Assembly: GCA_043813895.1 (NCBI GenBank)
Contig: JBDRKQ010000241.1
Coordinates: 1 to 42,034, forward strand
Direction: 5' to 3'
Length of the DNA stretch: 42,034 bases
Source of the DNA: CAZTAR01 sp043813895
GTDB lineage: Bacteria > Planctomycetota > Phycisphaerae > UBA1845 > UTPLA1
A model generated the notes under the pieces. It was not told the origin of the DNA. It did no database searches and saw only the letters and a program-made list of their open reading frames with translations. This document shows positions 24,354 through 32,531 of this stretch, in pieces. Position numbers and translations under genes: made by a program. Numbering within the stretch: the first letter of the stretch is position 1; each line of letters begins with the position of its first letter.

Positions 24354-26723
24354 ATGGCGAAGGCGGAGGATTCCTTGTCAAAGTTGGCTGTGATTGACCG
24401 GCTCGAAGTCGGTCCGGTCAAGCTTCAGCCTCGCCGTCTGACATCGCCCTACAGAGTCGTCCGAGGCGACAAGGTCGACACGTTTGACTTCCAGTATTCC
24501 TTCGAGGAGGAGGTCTTTGACCCGGCGGATCCGGCCTCGGTCAACCTGGCTGGCATGATGGCCGCGCAGGTGGCCCTGAACTACGGCCTGTTCTGCAACG
24601 AGTTGGTGTTTCATGGGCAGTATAACGATGCCGACCGCAGATTCCTCTCAGAGATGACTTGGAACACCGCCCGTGAAATCTACGTCAAGAAGTTCCTGGA
24701 ACCCAATCCGTTTCTCGTTGACGAGGCGGCAAACCTGCCGTTCGTGAAGCTGGACTCTTACTCGAAGGCGAAGCTGGTCTTCAATCCTGAGATCGCTGAT
24801 GTCGCCGGCGACCTTGGCCGTGAGAAGCCGCGATGCTGGTCCGCAGATCGGTCGCGTCATGCGGTCCTTTCGAGCGGCGGCAAGGACAGCCTGCTGACAT
24901 ACGGCATGCTGCGGGAGATCGGCGTCGAGACACACCCGGTGTTCGTGAACGAATCGGGGCGGCACTGGTTCACGGCCATCAACGCCCATCGCCACCTTGC
25001 TGACAAGGTTCGAGAAACAACCCGCGTATGGACGAACTCCGATCGCGTGTTCTCCCGGATGCTTCGGCACTTGCCCTTTGTAAGACAGGACTTTGCGAGA
25101 AAACGAGCCGACGAGTACCCCATCCGACTTTGGACGGTGGCGGTCTTTGTCTTCGGCGCCCTGCCGATCCTTCGGAAGCGCGGGATAGGGCGATTGGTTA
25201 TCGGCGATGAGTACGACACCACGCGACGAAAGACCGTCCAGGGCCTCACGCACTATGACGGCTTGTACGACCAGAGCCGATATTTCGACAATGCTCTGAC
25301 ACGCTACTTTCATCAGAAATCCTGGAACGTCGCCCAGTTCTCGATTCTCCGGCCGCTGTCGGAGTTGCTGATCCAGAAGATATTGGCGGCTCGCTATCCT
25401 GAGCTGCACCGATTGCAGGTATCGTGCCATGCCGCCCACGTCATCGATCGGCGGGCACATCCGTGCGGCCGGTGCGAAAAATGTCGGCGTATCGTCAGCA
25501 TGCTCGCAGCGCACGGCGTAAGCCCAAAGGCGTGTGGGTACACCGACCAGCAAATCGACCAATGTCTGGACCAGGTGATTCGTGCGGGCAACCACCAGGT
25601 CTCCGGAGATGTCCAGCAATTGGCCTTGATGCTGTGGCAACGAGGTTTGATTCCGGATCCCAGATTGGGGACGGTGCGGGCGAGAGAACGGCCTGAAGTC
25701 ATGCAATTGCGTTTTGATCCTTCCCGCTCACCCCCAGAGACTGTTCCTGCAGACATCAGAGGGGACGTAATCCGCATTTGCCTCGAGCACGCAGCGGGGG
25801 CCGTTCGGCGAAGCGGACGGAGTTGGGTCCACATTGATCCCAACACCGATCCGGCCATGCAGCGGCCCTATAGTTTTGAGAAGCCCGATTCAAGAGAACG
25901 CGGCGACGGCAGTGATACCAGATCCGGCGGTGCATCCTCAGACGGCTGTCTCCTTGGCGAGCTGACCTGGCCACAGGCGCGACGACGCTTGCGGGAAGTT
26001 GACATAGCCTTGTTGCCGGTCGGGTCGATAGAACAGCACGGCCCACATCTCCCGCTCGACACGGATGCTTTCGACGCACGCTATCTGGCGCACAGAGTCG
26101 GTGAGGCGTGTAGCGATCCCAAACCGTTGGTCCTCCCGCTCATTCCCTACGGCGTATCGTATCACCACGATGACTTCAGCGGGACGATCAGCCTCGGCAA
26201 TGAGACACTGTCCAGGCTGGTCTACGACATCGGCATGAGTTGCGTGCGCAACGGCATTACCAAGTTCGTGATCATCAACGGCCACGGCGGAAACGCTCCT
26301 GCTTTGCATTTCGCTGCTCAAACGATCAACCGCGATGCCCACATCTTCACGTGTGTCGATAGCGGGGATACAAGCGATGCCGACATCGATGCCCTGGTTG
26401 AAACGCCGAACGACGTGCACGCCGGGGAAATCGAGACGAGCACCTCGCTCGCCGTAAGGCCGGAACTGGTTTACATGAAAGAGGCCAAGCGAAGTGTGCC
26501 TCGCTTCTCGAGTCGCTACCTTGATTTCAGCTCGAAGCGGAGCGTCGACTGGTATGCACGAACGAAGAAGCTCTCGAAGACCGGTGTTATGGGTGACCCA
26601 ACGAAGGCAAGTCGGGAAAAGGGCGAGAAGATATGGGAGGTGATGATCCGGAATCTCGTGGAATTCGTGGAGCAACTCAAGGGCATGAGCCTTGAGGAAA
26701 TCCACCAGCGCAGCCGGTATTAA
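24354..26723 (+). CDS. MurL-like ATP-dependent epimerase fused to a creatininase-family amidohydrolase
   Basis: A 789-residue cytosolic fusion. Residues 1 to about 445 resemble MurL, the ATP-dependent enzyme that epimerises L-Glu in UDP-MurNAc-L-Ala-L-Glu. Its marks are a leading FDFQYSFEEEVF, PP-loop SSGGKDS at 174-179, then FSILRPLSELLIQKILA, C358 and C371-GR-C374-EK-C377, a four-cysteine metal site also seen in QueC. A Gly/Ser/Arg-rich linker (about 505-530) follows. Residues about 533-780 are a creatininase domain with GSIEQHGPHLPLDTD, INGHGGN and HAGEIETS, so all metal ligands are present. Creatininase relatives cleave cyclic or peptide amides (creatininase, MftE). The start is ATG at 24354, 12 nt after the DgcN-like stop. 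A plain QueC function is less likely because the flanks fit MurL better. Confidence 0.8.
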   Translation: MAKAEDSLSKLAVIDRLEVGPVKLQPRRLTSPYRVVRGDKVDTFDFQYSFEEEVFDPADPASVNLAGMMAAQVALNYGLFCNELVFHGQYNDADRRFLSEMTWNTAREIYVKKFLEPNPFLVDEAANLPFVKLDSYSKAKLVFNPEIADVAGDLGREKPRCWSADRSRHAVLSSGGKDSLLTYGMLREIGVETHPVFVNESGRHWFTAINAHRHLADKVRETTRVWTNSDRVFSRMLRHLPFVRQDFARKRADEYPIRLWTVAVFVFGALPILRKRGIGRLVIGDEYDTTRRKTVQGLTHYDGLYDQSRYFDNALTRYFHQKSWNVAQFSILRPLSELLIQKILAARYPELHRLQVSCHAAHVIDRRAHPCGRCEKCRRIVSMLAAHGVSPKACGYTDQQIDQCLDQVIRAGNHQVSGDVQQLALMLWQRGLIPDPRLGTVRARERPEVMQLRFDPSRSPPETVPADIRGDVIRICLEHAAGAVRRSGRSWVHIDPNTDPAMQRPYSFEKPDSRERGDGSDTRSGGASSDGCLLGELTWPQARRRLREVDIALLPVGSIEQHGPHLPLDTDAFDARYLAHRVGEACSDPKPLVLPLIPYGVSYHHDDFSGTISLGNETLSRLVYDIGMSCVRNGITKFVIINGHGGNAPALHFAAQTINRDAHIFTCVDSGDTSDADIDALVETPNDVHAGEIETSTSLAVRPELVYMKEAKRSVPRFSSRYLDFSSKRSVDWYARTKKLSKTGVMGDPTKASREKGEKIWEVMIRNLVEFVEQLKGMSLEEIHQRSRY

Positions 26724-26728
26724 GGCCC

Positions 26729-27796
26729 ATGAAGATCACGCGGACGGAAGCTTGGTTGGTGAGAATGCCGCTGGCCGTGCCCTACACCATCGCCTACGAG
26801 ACGGTCGACACGGCGACGAATGTGTTCCTTCGTGTCGAGACCGACCGAGGCGTGACGGGCCTGGGATGTGCAGCGCCGGATGAGCAAGTGACAGGCGAGA
26901 CTCCGGAGGGCGTTCTTCAGGCCATGACCGTGGTCGTTGAGCCCCTGTTGAGGAGTGCCGACCCCATTCGCTGGTCGTTCTTAATGGAAAGATTGACGAC
27001 CGAGTTGAGTACCATGCCTTCGGCGCGCGCGGCTGTCGACATGGCACTCTTCGACATCCTCGGCAAGGTGTGCAACCTGCCGCTTTGGAAGCTGTTTGGC
27101 GGTTATCGGCAAAACATCAAAACCAGCATCACGATAGGAATCTTGCCGGAAGACGATACCGTGTTGTTTGCCCGGCAGTGGCTTCAAAAAGGCTTTACGT
27201 GCCTCAAGCTAAAGGGGGGGCTGGACGTTGAGGCTGACATCGCTCGGATCATGAAGGTGCGCGAGGCCGTGGGGGCCGACATCGAACTCAGGTTTGATGC
27301 AAACCAGGGATACACCGTTGCGGAGGCGCGCCGCTTCGTCGAAGGGACGCGATCAGCCAATCTCGAAATCTTCGAGCAGCCGACGCCAAGGGCCGAGCCG
27401 GAACTCTTGGGCGAGGTGACGCGTTCGGTGTCGATTCCTGTCATGGCGGATGAAAGCCTCATGACGCTGCGTGATGCCTATCGGCTGGCTCGAAACGAAC
27501 TCGTGGATATGGTGAACATCAAGCTGATGAAGGTTGGCGGCATCTCCGAAGCAATGCACATCAACTCGGTCGCCCGCGCGGCGGGCTTGGAGGCCATGGT
27601 CAGTTGCATGGACGAAGCCGGCCTGGCAATCGCGGCCGGGCTCCATTTCGCTCTGGCGAAACGCAACGTCGTGTACGCCGACCTGGACGGCCACCTGGAC
27701 TTGATCGACGACCCCACACACGAAGCAGTGACGATCCGCAAAGGGTACATCTCCCCCACCGATCTGCCGGGGCTTGGCGTCGAGCTACCAGATTGA
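26729..27796 (+). CDS. Enolase-superfamily dipeptide epimerase, DgcA (N-acetyl-glutamate racemase)-like
   Basis: A 355-residue member of the mandelate racemase/muconate-lactonising group. Catalytic K160-x-K162 is in CLKLKGG, and the metal ligands sit in RFDANQGY, IFEQPTP and MADESL. The opposite-face lysine is in VNIKLMKVGG. D318-x-D320 in YADLDGHLD is the DxD motif that dipeptide epimerases and DgcA use to grip the substrate amino group or carbonyl. Known relatives epimerise L-Ala-D/L-Glu or N-acetyl-D-glutamate. It starts 5 nt after the MurL-creatininase stop and ends the operon. Together with the DgcN-like gene it completes the known two-step D-Glu conversion set. Confidence 0.9.
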   Translation: MKITRTEAWLVRMPLAVPYTIAYETVDTATNVFLRVETDRGVTGLGCAAPDEQVTGETPEGVLQAMTVVVEPLLRSADPIRWSFLMERLTTELSTMPSARAAVDMALFDILGKVCNLPLWKLFGGYRQNIKTSITIGILPEDDTVLFARQWLQKGFTCLKLKGGLDVEADIARIMKVREAVGADIELRFDANQGYTVAEARRFVEGTRSANLEIFEQPTPRAEPELLGEVTRSVSIPVMADESLMTLRDAYRLARNELVDMVNIKLMKVGGISEAMHINSVARAAGLEAMVSCMDEAGLAIAAGLHFALAKRNVVYADLDGHLDLIDDPTHEAVTIRKGYISPTDLPGLGVELPD

Positions 27797-27966
27797 CGAT
27801 CGTTGCCCGCCGCCGGAGCCCGCAGCGGATCCAAGCTCTCTCCCCACGGTCACCAATCCCATCTCGTTGAACAACCGCCGAACCCGCTTGCCAGCCATAA
27901 CGAGACGGGGATAATGCCGAATGACAGCGGAGGAAAAAGTCTGTCGAGGGGATGGCGGCGCGGTAT

Positions 27967-28094
27967 TAGAGCAATCTAAGAATGAGTTGGCACATATCCA
28001 CATGAGGGAAACCGGCTCTTAGCGTCCCGTGGTGGCCTATCCCCGCGTTACTTGAACACCGTCGAATGTGCCATATCATCTCTAAATTGCTCTA
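27967..28094. mobile_element. MITE-like element with 29-bp terminal inverted repeats
   Basis: The left arm 27967-27995 starts TAGAGCAAT and ends GGCACAT. The right arm 28066-28094 starts ATGTGCC and ends ATTGCTCTA. The arms match at 23 of 29 positions when one is reversed, and enclose 70 bp with no ORF. The ends begin and finish with TA, consistent with a TA-target element of the IS630/mariner kind, but no transposase copy is in the window to confirm it. The right end touches the AGGAGG ribosome site of the response regulator gene. Confidence 0.5.
28052..28079 (+). promoter_or_regulatory. Candidate sigma-70 promoter inside the MITE-like element
   Basis: TTGAAC at 28052-28057, a 16-bp spacer, then TATCAT at 28074-28079 (5 of 6 to TATAAT). 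It overlaps the right inverted-repeat arm and lies about 28 bp before the response regulator ATG. The gene is then served by AGGAGG at 28094-28099 with a 7-nt spacer. Confidence 0.4.
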
Positions 28095-28106
28095 GGAGGC
28101 GGATCC

Positions 28107-28790
28107 ATGCGGCTCCTGGTTGTCGAAGACAACCCAAGGATGGCGAAGTTCATCTCACAAGGGCTTGCCGAGCACGGGTATGCTGTTGACGTCGCGCACG
28201 GCGGCCTTGACGGGGAGCACATGGCTGCGACCGAGCCCTATGATCTTGTCATTCTCGACGTGATGCTCCCGGATCAGGATGGCGTGCAGACATGCCGGAA
28301 TCTACGTCGCCGCGGTGTCGAGACGCCGATCCTGATGCTCACGGCCCTCTCGACGACGGGCGACAAGGTCCAAGGCCTCGACGCCGGGGCCGATGACTAT
28401 CTGACCAAGCCGTTTGAGTTCGACGAACTGGTGGCACGTGTTCGGGCTTTGCTTAGGCGAGGTCAGGCGCAGGAAGCGTCGCACCTGAAGTTTGCGGATG
28501 TCGAAATGGACCTGCTGACGCGTTCGGTTACGCGGGCCGGCCACAAGATCAAGCTGACCGCGAAGGAGTTTGCCCTTCTGGAGTACTTCTTGCGGAGCCC
28601 GAACCGAGTGCTTACGCGAACCTCGATTGGCGAGCACGTTTGGGACATGAACTTCGACAGTGACAGCAACGTCATCGATGTATACGTCAGTATGCTGCGT
28701 CGTAAGATCGACAAGGATTTCGATCAACGCCTTATTCATACGATTGTCGGAACAGGCTACGTCCTAGGGCTCGAAGGACCAGACGCGTAG
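28107..28790 (+). CDS. OmpR/PhoB-family response regulator
   Basis: A 227-residue regulator. The receiver domain has the acidic pair in LLVVEDNPRM, phospho-acceptor D51 in LVILDVMLPD, T in MLTALS and K in YLTKPFEFDEL. A winged-helix DNA-binding domain follows (residues about 128-222) with LTAKEFALLEYFLRSPNRVLTR and RKIDKDFDQRLIHTIVGTGYVL. This is the CusR/PhoB pattern. It precedes its kinase by 24 nt. Its targets are unknown; a CACGTG-centred palindrome just after the pair is one candidate operator. Confidence 0.95.
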   Translation: MRLLVVEDNPRMAKFISQGLAEHGYAVDVAHGGLDGEHMAATEPYDLVILDVMLPDQDGVQTCRNLRRRGVETPILMLTALSTTGDKVQGLDAGADDYLTKPFEFDELVARVRALLRRGQAQEASHLKFADVEMDLLTRSVTRAGHKIKLTAKEFALLEYFLRSPNRVLTRTSIGEHVWDMNFDSDSNVIDVYVSMLRRKIDKDFDQRLIHTIVGTGYVLGLEGPDA

Positions 28791-28814
28791 CCGGCCCGGT
28801 CGGGCGGGAAAACC

Positions 28815-30287
28815 ATGTGGCGACATTTCCAGACGCTGCGCTTCAAACTGGCCGCCTTGTACCTGGTTGTGTTCGGCGCCATCCTGACAGCGCTGTGCGT
28901 CGTGATCCTGACCGTGCGGGAAGAAAATCTCCGCCAGAACTTCGACGAACGCCTCCAAGACCGCGCCGAAGCGATGGTCGAGAAGATCCTGATCGCGACC
29001 GAGGATCAGGCTGCGCCCGCGAGTCAGCCACGCGCCCTGTCACACCTGAATCCGTTTCGCTTTCCCGGATATTACTTTCAGCTGCGGCTGGAAGACGAAA
29101 CGATTGTCGAGCGATCGCGGAACCTGGGGAGCATCACCCTTCCGTTGAGCGATGCGGCACGGTCATCGAAGAGGACCGGACGACCTGCGCTGGAGACGCT
29201 GAGAGGCGATGCCGCGCAGGCGCTCATCGGGAACCCCGGTGAGATCCGGCTGCTGACGCTTCATCACGACCGTCCGGCAACGACGCCGTTCTATCTTCAA
29301 GTAGCGGTCAATCTCCGCCGTGTGAATGAAACCATACGGGAGTTGCGCCGATTGCTGATCACGCTCATACCAGGAGGACTGCTGGTCGCGGCCGTCGCCT
29401 CGTGGACCTTGGTCGGACGGTCGCTCGCGCCGATCAGACAGATGGCGGATGTGGCTGCACGCTTAGGGGCGCACGACCTTACGCTGAGGGTTGACGCCCC
29501 CGGAGCGAGCGATGAAGTCGGCGATATGGTCGCGACAGTCAACCACATGCTGGACCGCCTATCGACCGCTTTCGAGTCCCAGGGGCGATTCATCGCAAAC
29601 GTCTCGCACGAACTGAAGACACCATTGAGTGTCTTGCTCGGCGGCGCCCAGGTGCTGATGCAGAAGGAACGGAGTTCTGAGGAGTATGCTCGCTTCGTTG
29701 CGAGCATACAGGACGAGGTACGTTCATTATCTCAGACCGTCGATAGTCTGCTGACACTGGCCCGAGCCGAAGCTGGTATTCCGACCTCTCACGCTTCGGA
29801 GGTCTCTCTCAACGAAGCCGTGATGGACGCCGTGCAGCGATGCCAGATCATGACCAAGCAGCAGGAGGTCCGCTTGGTGCCGACGCTGGCGCCACCGCGG
29901 GAAGACGGCCTGGAGCCGATCGTCTTGGGTGACCCCGAGCTGCTTCGCTTGGCGTTCACGAACCTCCTGCGCAACGCCATTCGTTACTCGCCGGCCGAGG
30001 GCTCCGTCGAGATTTCCGTGACATTGAAGAATGCCGAAGCGCTGGTCACGGTTCGCGACCACGGGCCGGGAATACCCCCGGAACACATCGACAAGGTCTT
30101 CGACAGATTCTATCGTGTGCCGCAGGATGACATCGCTTTCAGAGGCATCGGCCTGGGCTTGACCATCGTTCGGGGCATCGCTGTCGTACACGGCGGCTTG
30201 GTGGGTGCGTCGAATTGTCCAGAAGGTGGCTGCGAGTTCACGGTCCATCTCCCCGTGCTCCGAAACACGACGATCCAGACGGACTAG
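28815..30287 (+). CDS. Membrane sensor histidine kinase (CusS-like architecture)
   Basis: A 490-residue kinase. TM1 is at about residues 10-33 (LAALYLVVFGAILTALCVVIL), an external domain lies at about 35-170, and TM2 is near 176-196 (LLITLIPGGLLVAAVASWTLV). A HAMP segment follows, then HisKA with H265 in NVSHELKTPLSVLLGG, the N box NLLRNAIRYSPAEGS, the G1 box DHGPGIPPEH and the G2 box GIGLGLTIVRG. All catalytic boxes are intact. The HAMP wording (RSLAPIRQMADVAARLGAHDLTLR) matches heavy-metal sensor kinases, but there is no His/Met-rich metal site in the external domain that I can see, so the signal is open. Confidence 0.94.
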   Translation: MWRHFQTLRFKLAALYLVVFGAILTALCVVILTVREENLRQNFDERLQDRAEAMVEKILIATEDQAAPASQPRALSHLNPFRFPGYYFQLRLEDETIVERSRNLGSITLPLSDAARSSKRTGRPALETLRGDAAQALIGNPGEIRLLTLHHDRPATTPFYLQVAVNLRRVNETIRELRRLLITLIPGGLLVAAVASWTLVGRSLAPIRQMADVAARLGAHDLTLRVDAPGASDEVGDMVATVNHMLDRLSTAFESQGRFIANVSHELKTPLSVLLGGAQVLMQKERSSEEYARFVASIQDEVRSLSQTVDSLLTLARAEAGIPTSHASEVSLNEAVMDAVQRCQIMTKQQEVRLVPTLAPPREDGLEPIVLGDPELLRLAFTNLLRNAIRYSPAEGSVEISVTLKNAEALVTVRDHGPGIPPEHIDKVFDRFYRVPQDDIAFRGIGLGLTIVRGIAVVHGGLVGASNCPEGGCEFTVHLPVLRNTTIQTD

Positions 30288-30744
30288 GGCGCAAGCATGC
30301 CCGTTTTATCGGGCCATCAGCCCCCAACGTCTTAATGTCTCCGGGGGGGGCCGGATGGGGCAGGTACGCCGGGGTGGCTTTCCGGCCGCGAGCATGCCTC
30401 CGGAGGCCCGGCCAGCGGTTGCCGTGTGAAGATTAAGCGAAATTCACGTGCATTTAAGTCTGCCTTCAGGTTTGACAGGGAATAATTCAGTTGGAACGCT
30501 TCCGCCGGTGAAGCACGGGCAGGGGTTTCTTGGATTTTTCGGACGCCGCCTGATCGGGTCTGGTCCAGTCGTGGGAGGAGTGTCTCTTGGCTGTTCAATC
30601 GACCTCCCCGGTTTTCTGGAACTTGACCTACTCGTCAGCAGCATCTTGAGCCAAGCCCACGACCTCCGGACAGTCCCATCCCGGCATGATGGGGCCAATC
30701 ACCATGAAAACGTGCGGCCCTCCTGTGGCGAGAGGGGATGATCG
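30288..30744. other. Intergenic region between the two-component system and ptsI
   Basis: 457 bp with no convincing gene. Near its start is GCCCG-TTTTAT-CGGGC (about 30305-30320), a weak 5-bp hairpin. Further on are the exact 12-bp palindrome GCCTCCGGAGGC and, at 30440-30455, an operator-like palindrome. A TTGACA at 30472-30477 has no good -10 partner at normal spacing. ptsI control signals presumably lie here. Confidence 0.5.
30440..30455. promoter_or_regulatory. Operator-like palindrome AAATTCACGTGCATTT
   Basis: A 16-bp near-perfect palindrome (14 of 16 positions symmetric) centred on CACGTG in an otherwise GC-rich gap, about 290 bp before ptsI. Its size fits a dimeric regulator site. The regulator is unknown; the adjacent OmpR protein usually binds direct repeats, so it may not be the binder. 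Confidence 0.35.
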
Positions 30745-32508
30745 GTGATTCTAAAAGGCAGGTGCATCAGTCCGGGCCATGCCTGCGGGCCGGCCCTTCT
30801 GCAAGACGCCGGTCACGTTCTCGCCCACGCGTTGGGGGCGCCTCAAAACGGGCCGCCCGCTCTCGAACACGAACGACTACAGGCGGCATTCAGCCGCGCG
30901 TGTGTCCAGCTTGATCGCGTGCGGCGACAACTAGGCCGGCGGCTCTCCGACGAGTTGGCGTCGATTTTCGACGCGCACATCGCGTTTGTGCGGGATGCCA
31001 AGTTCGTTGCCCAAATCGAGAAACTCATCCTGCAACAGGAGTACTCGGCCGAGTCTGCCGTCGCCCATGTCGTCAACGAGGTGCACACGAAGTTCCGCGA
31101 GAGCCCGGTGTCATTGGTCCGGGATAAGGCGGCAGACATCCTCGACATCGGCCGGCGCCTGGTCTCCTGCCTGGTAGTCAGCCCTTCGTGTGAAGACCCG
31201 ATTGCCGATGGGGCCATTGTGTTCGCCTCAACCATCACGCCTTCGGAGCTCGTCCGGCTCGCACACGAGGGCGTGGCGGCAGCCGTCACTGAATACTGTG
31301 GGCTCAAGTCGCATACGGCTATCCTGGCCCGCGGTCTGGGCATTCCCTTTGTGACGGGCATCAAGATGACGCCGCCTCCGGTTCTTGATCAGACCGAAGT
31401 CCTCGTGGACGGTGCGCAGGGTCGAATCGTCGTGGCCCCTGCCGGCGCCGAGGGGGCCATCGCCGAAGAGATTCAGGCCCGCATAACGGCGCAGACTGTT
31501 GAGGCACATGAGGCAATTCCCGCACCAGTTACGCGCGACGGCGTGCTGGTCAAAGTGCTCCTGAATATCAGTGACCCCTCGGAGGCTGAATTCGTCGGCA
31601 CTCTGCGATGCGATGGCGTTGGGTTGTTTCGAACAGAGTTCCTCTACATGAGCTATGGCGGATGGCCCTCCGAGCAGGAGAGCCTGAAGGCGTATCGACG
31701 CATTGCCGGAATGATCGGTGACGCTGAATTCAACATCAGGCTGGCCGACTTCGGCGCGGAGAAGTGCCCCACGTATGCGGATATCCCCATCAATCGAAAT
31801 CCGAGCCTGGGTCTTCGCGGGTTACGATTTCTCCTACAGCGAGAGGATGTTCTGGCTCCCCAGTTGCGTGCGATTTCCCGGCTCTCGATGGAGAGACCCC
31901 TTACAGTATTGCTGCCGATGCTCGATACGGTGGCGACGCTACACGCAACGATCCGCACGTTCTGCCGGATCCTTGGATGCAGAAGTCGCGCCGATTTCTC
32001 GTTTGGCCTGGGGACCATGATCGAAGTGCCCTCTGCCGCGCTCATGGTGGACGAAATCCTCTCAGAAGTGGATTCGATAGCCATCGGATTGAATGACCTG
32101 ACGCAATACCTCTTGGCCGCCGACCGCGACGATGAGTTCGTCGAGGGATATCACGATGCCATGCAACCGGTGGTACTGCGGCTCCTGGAATCGATCATCC
32201 AGTCGGCCGATCGCGTCGGCAAGCCGGCGACCCTGTGCGGAGAACTCGCGGGCGATGCCGCTTTCACAGCTCCCTTGCTGGCTCTGGGAGCGCGAAGGCT
32301 CAGCGTGTCGCAGTCGAGCTATCGCTCTGTCGTCGGCGCCATTCGGGGCGTGCACATCGGCGAAGCCGTCGCGCTGGCCGGCCAGATTCTCGGCCGGCAC
32401 TCAGGGGAAGAAGTGAGGCAACTCATCAGGAATGCACCGGCGGAAGCGGGCCCGCGGAAACACTCTCCCGCAATCGGCGCGAATGAGAGAGACTTCATGC
32501 CCTCTTGA
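30745..32508 (+). CDS. ptsI: Phosphoenolpyruvate-protein phosphotransferase (PTS enzyme I)
   Basis: A 587-residue cytosolic enzyme that takes phosphate from PEP and passes it to HPr. The helical HPr-binding insert is at about residues 30-130. The phospho-histidine H190 is in GLKSHTAILAR, close to the E. coli position. The PEP-binding barrel shows GVGLFRTEFLYM, IGLNDLTQYLLAADR and the catalytic cysteine in TLCGELAGD (usually CGEMAGD). The GTG start at 30745 follows GAGAGGGG. No GAF domain is present, so it is EI and not the EI-Ntr form. HPr is not in the window. The EIIA domain of the cyclase fusion is a possible downstream acceptor through HPr. Confidence 0.95.
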   Translation: MILKGRCISPGHACGPALLQDAGHVLAHALGAPQNGPPALEHERLQAAFSRACVQLDRVRRQLGRRLSDELASIFDAHIAFVRDAKFVAQIEKLILQQEYSAESAVAHVVNEVHTKFRESPVSLVRDKAADILDIGRRLVSCLVVSPSCEDPIADGAIVFASTITPSELVRLAHEGVAAAVTEYCGLKSHTAILARGLGIPFVTGIKMTPPPVLDQTEVLVDGAQGRIVVAPAGAEGAIAEEIQARITAQTVEAHEAIPAPVTRDGVLVKVLLNISDPSEAEFVGTLRCDGVGLFRTEFLYMSYGGWPSEQESLKAYRRIAGMIGDAEFNIRLADFGAEKCPTYADIPINRNPSLGLRGLRFLLQREDVLAPQLRAISRLSMERPLTVLLPMLDTVATLHATIRTFCRILGCRSRADFSFGLGTMIEVPSAALMVDEILSEVDSIAIGLNDLTQYLLAADRDDEFVEGYHDAMQPVVLRLLESIIQSADRVGKPATLCGELAGDAAFTAPLLALGARRLSVSQSSYRSVVGAIRGVHIGEAVALAGQILGRHSGEEVRQLIRNAPAEAGPRKHSPAIGANERDFMPS

Positions 32509-32531
32509 GGGCTGTTCTATGTTGAGCCGGC

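Noticed and set aside
24354..25700. QueC (7-cyano-7-deazaguanine synthase) as identity of the PP-loop domain
   Set aside because: SGGKDS and CxxCxxC fit QueC too, but the N-terminal FDFQYSF region, the RPLSELL block and the operon partners fit MurL better.
30472..30500. TTGACA before ptsI as a promoter
   Set aside because: A perfect -35 box, but no TATAAT-like hexamer at 15-19 bp spacing.
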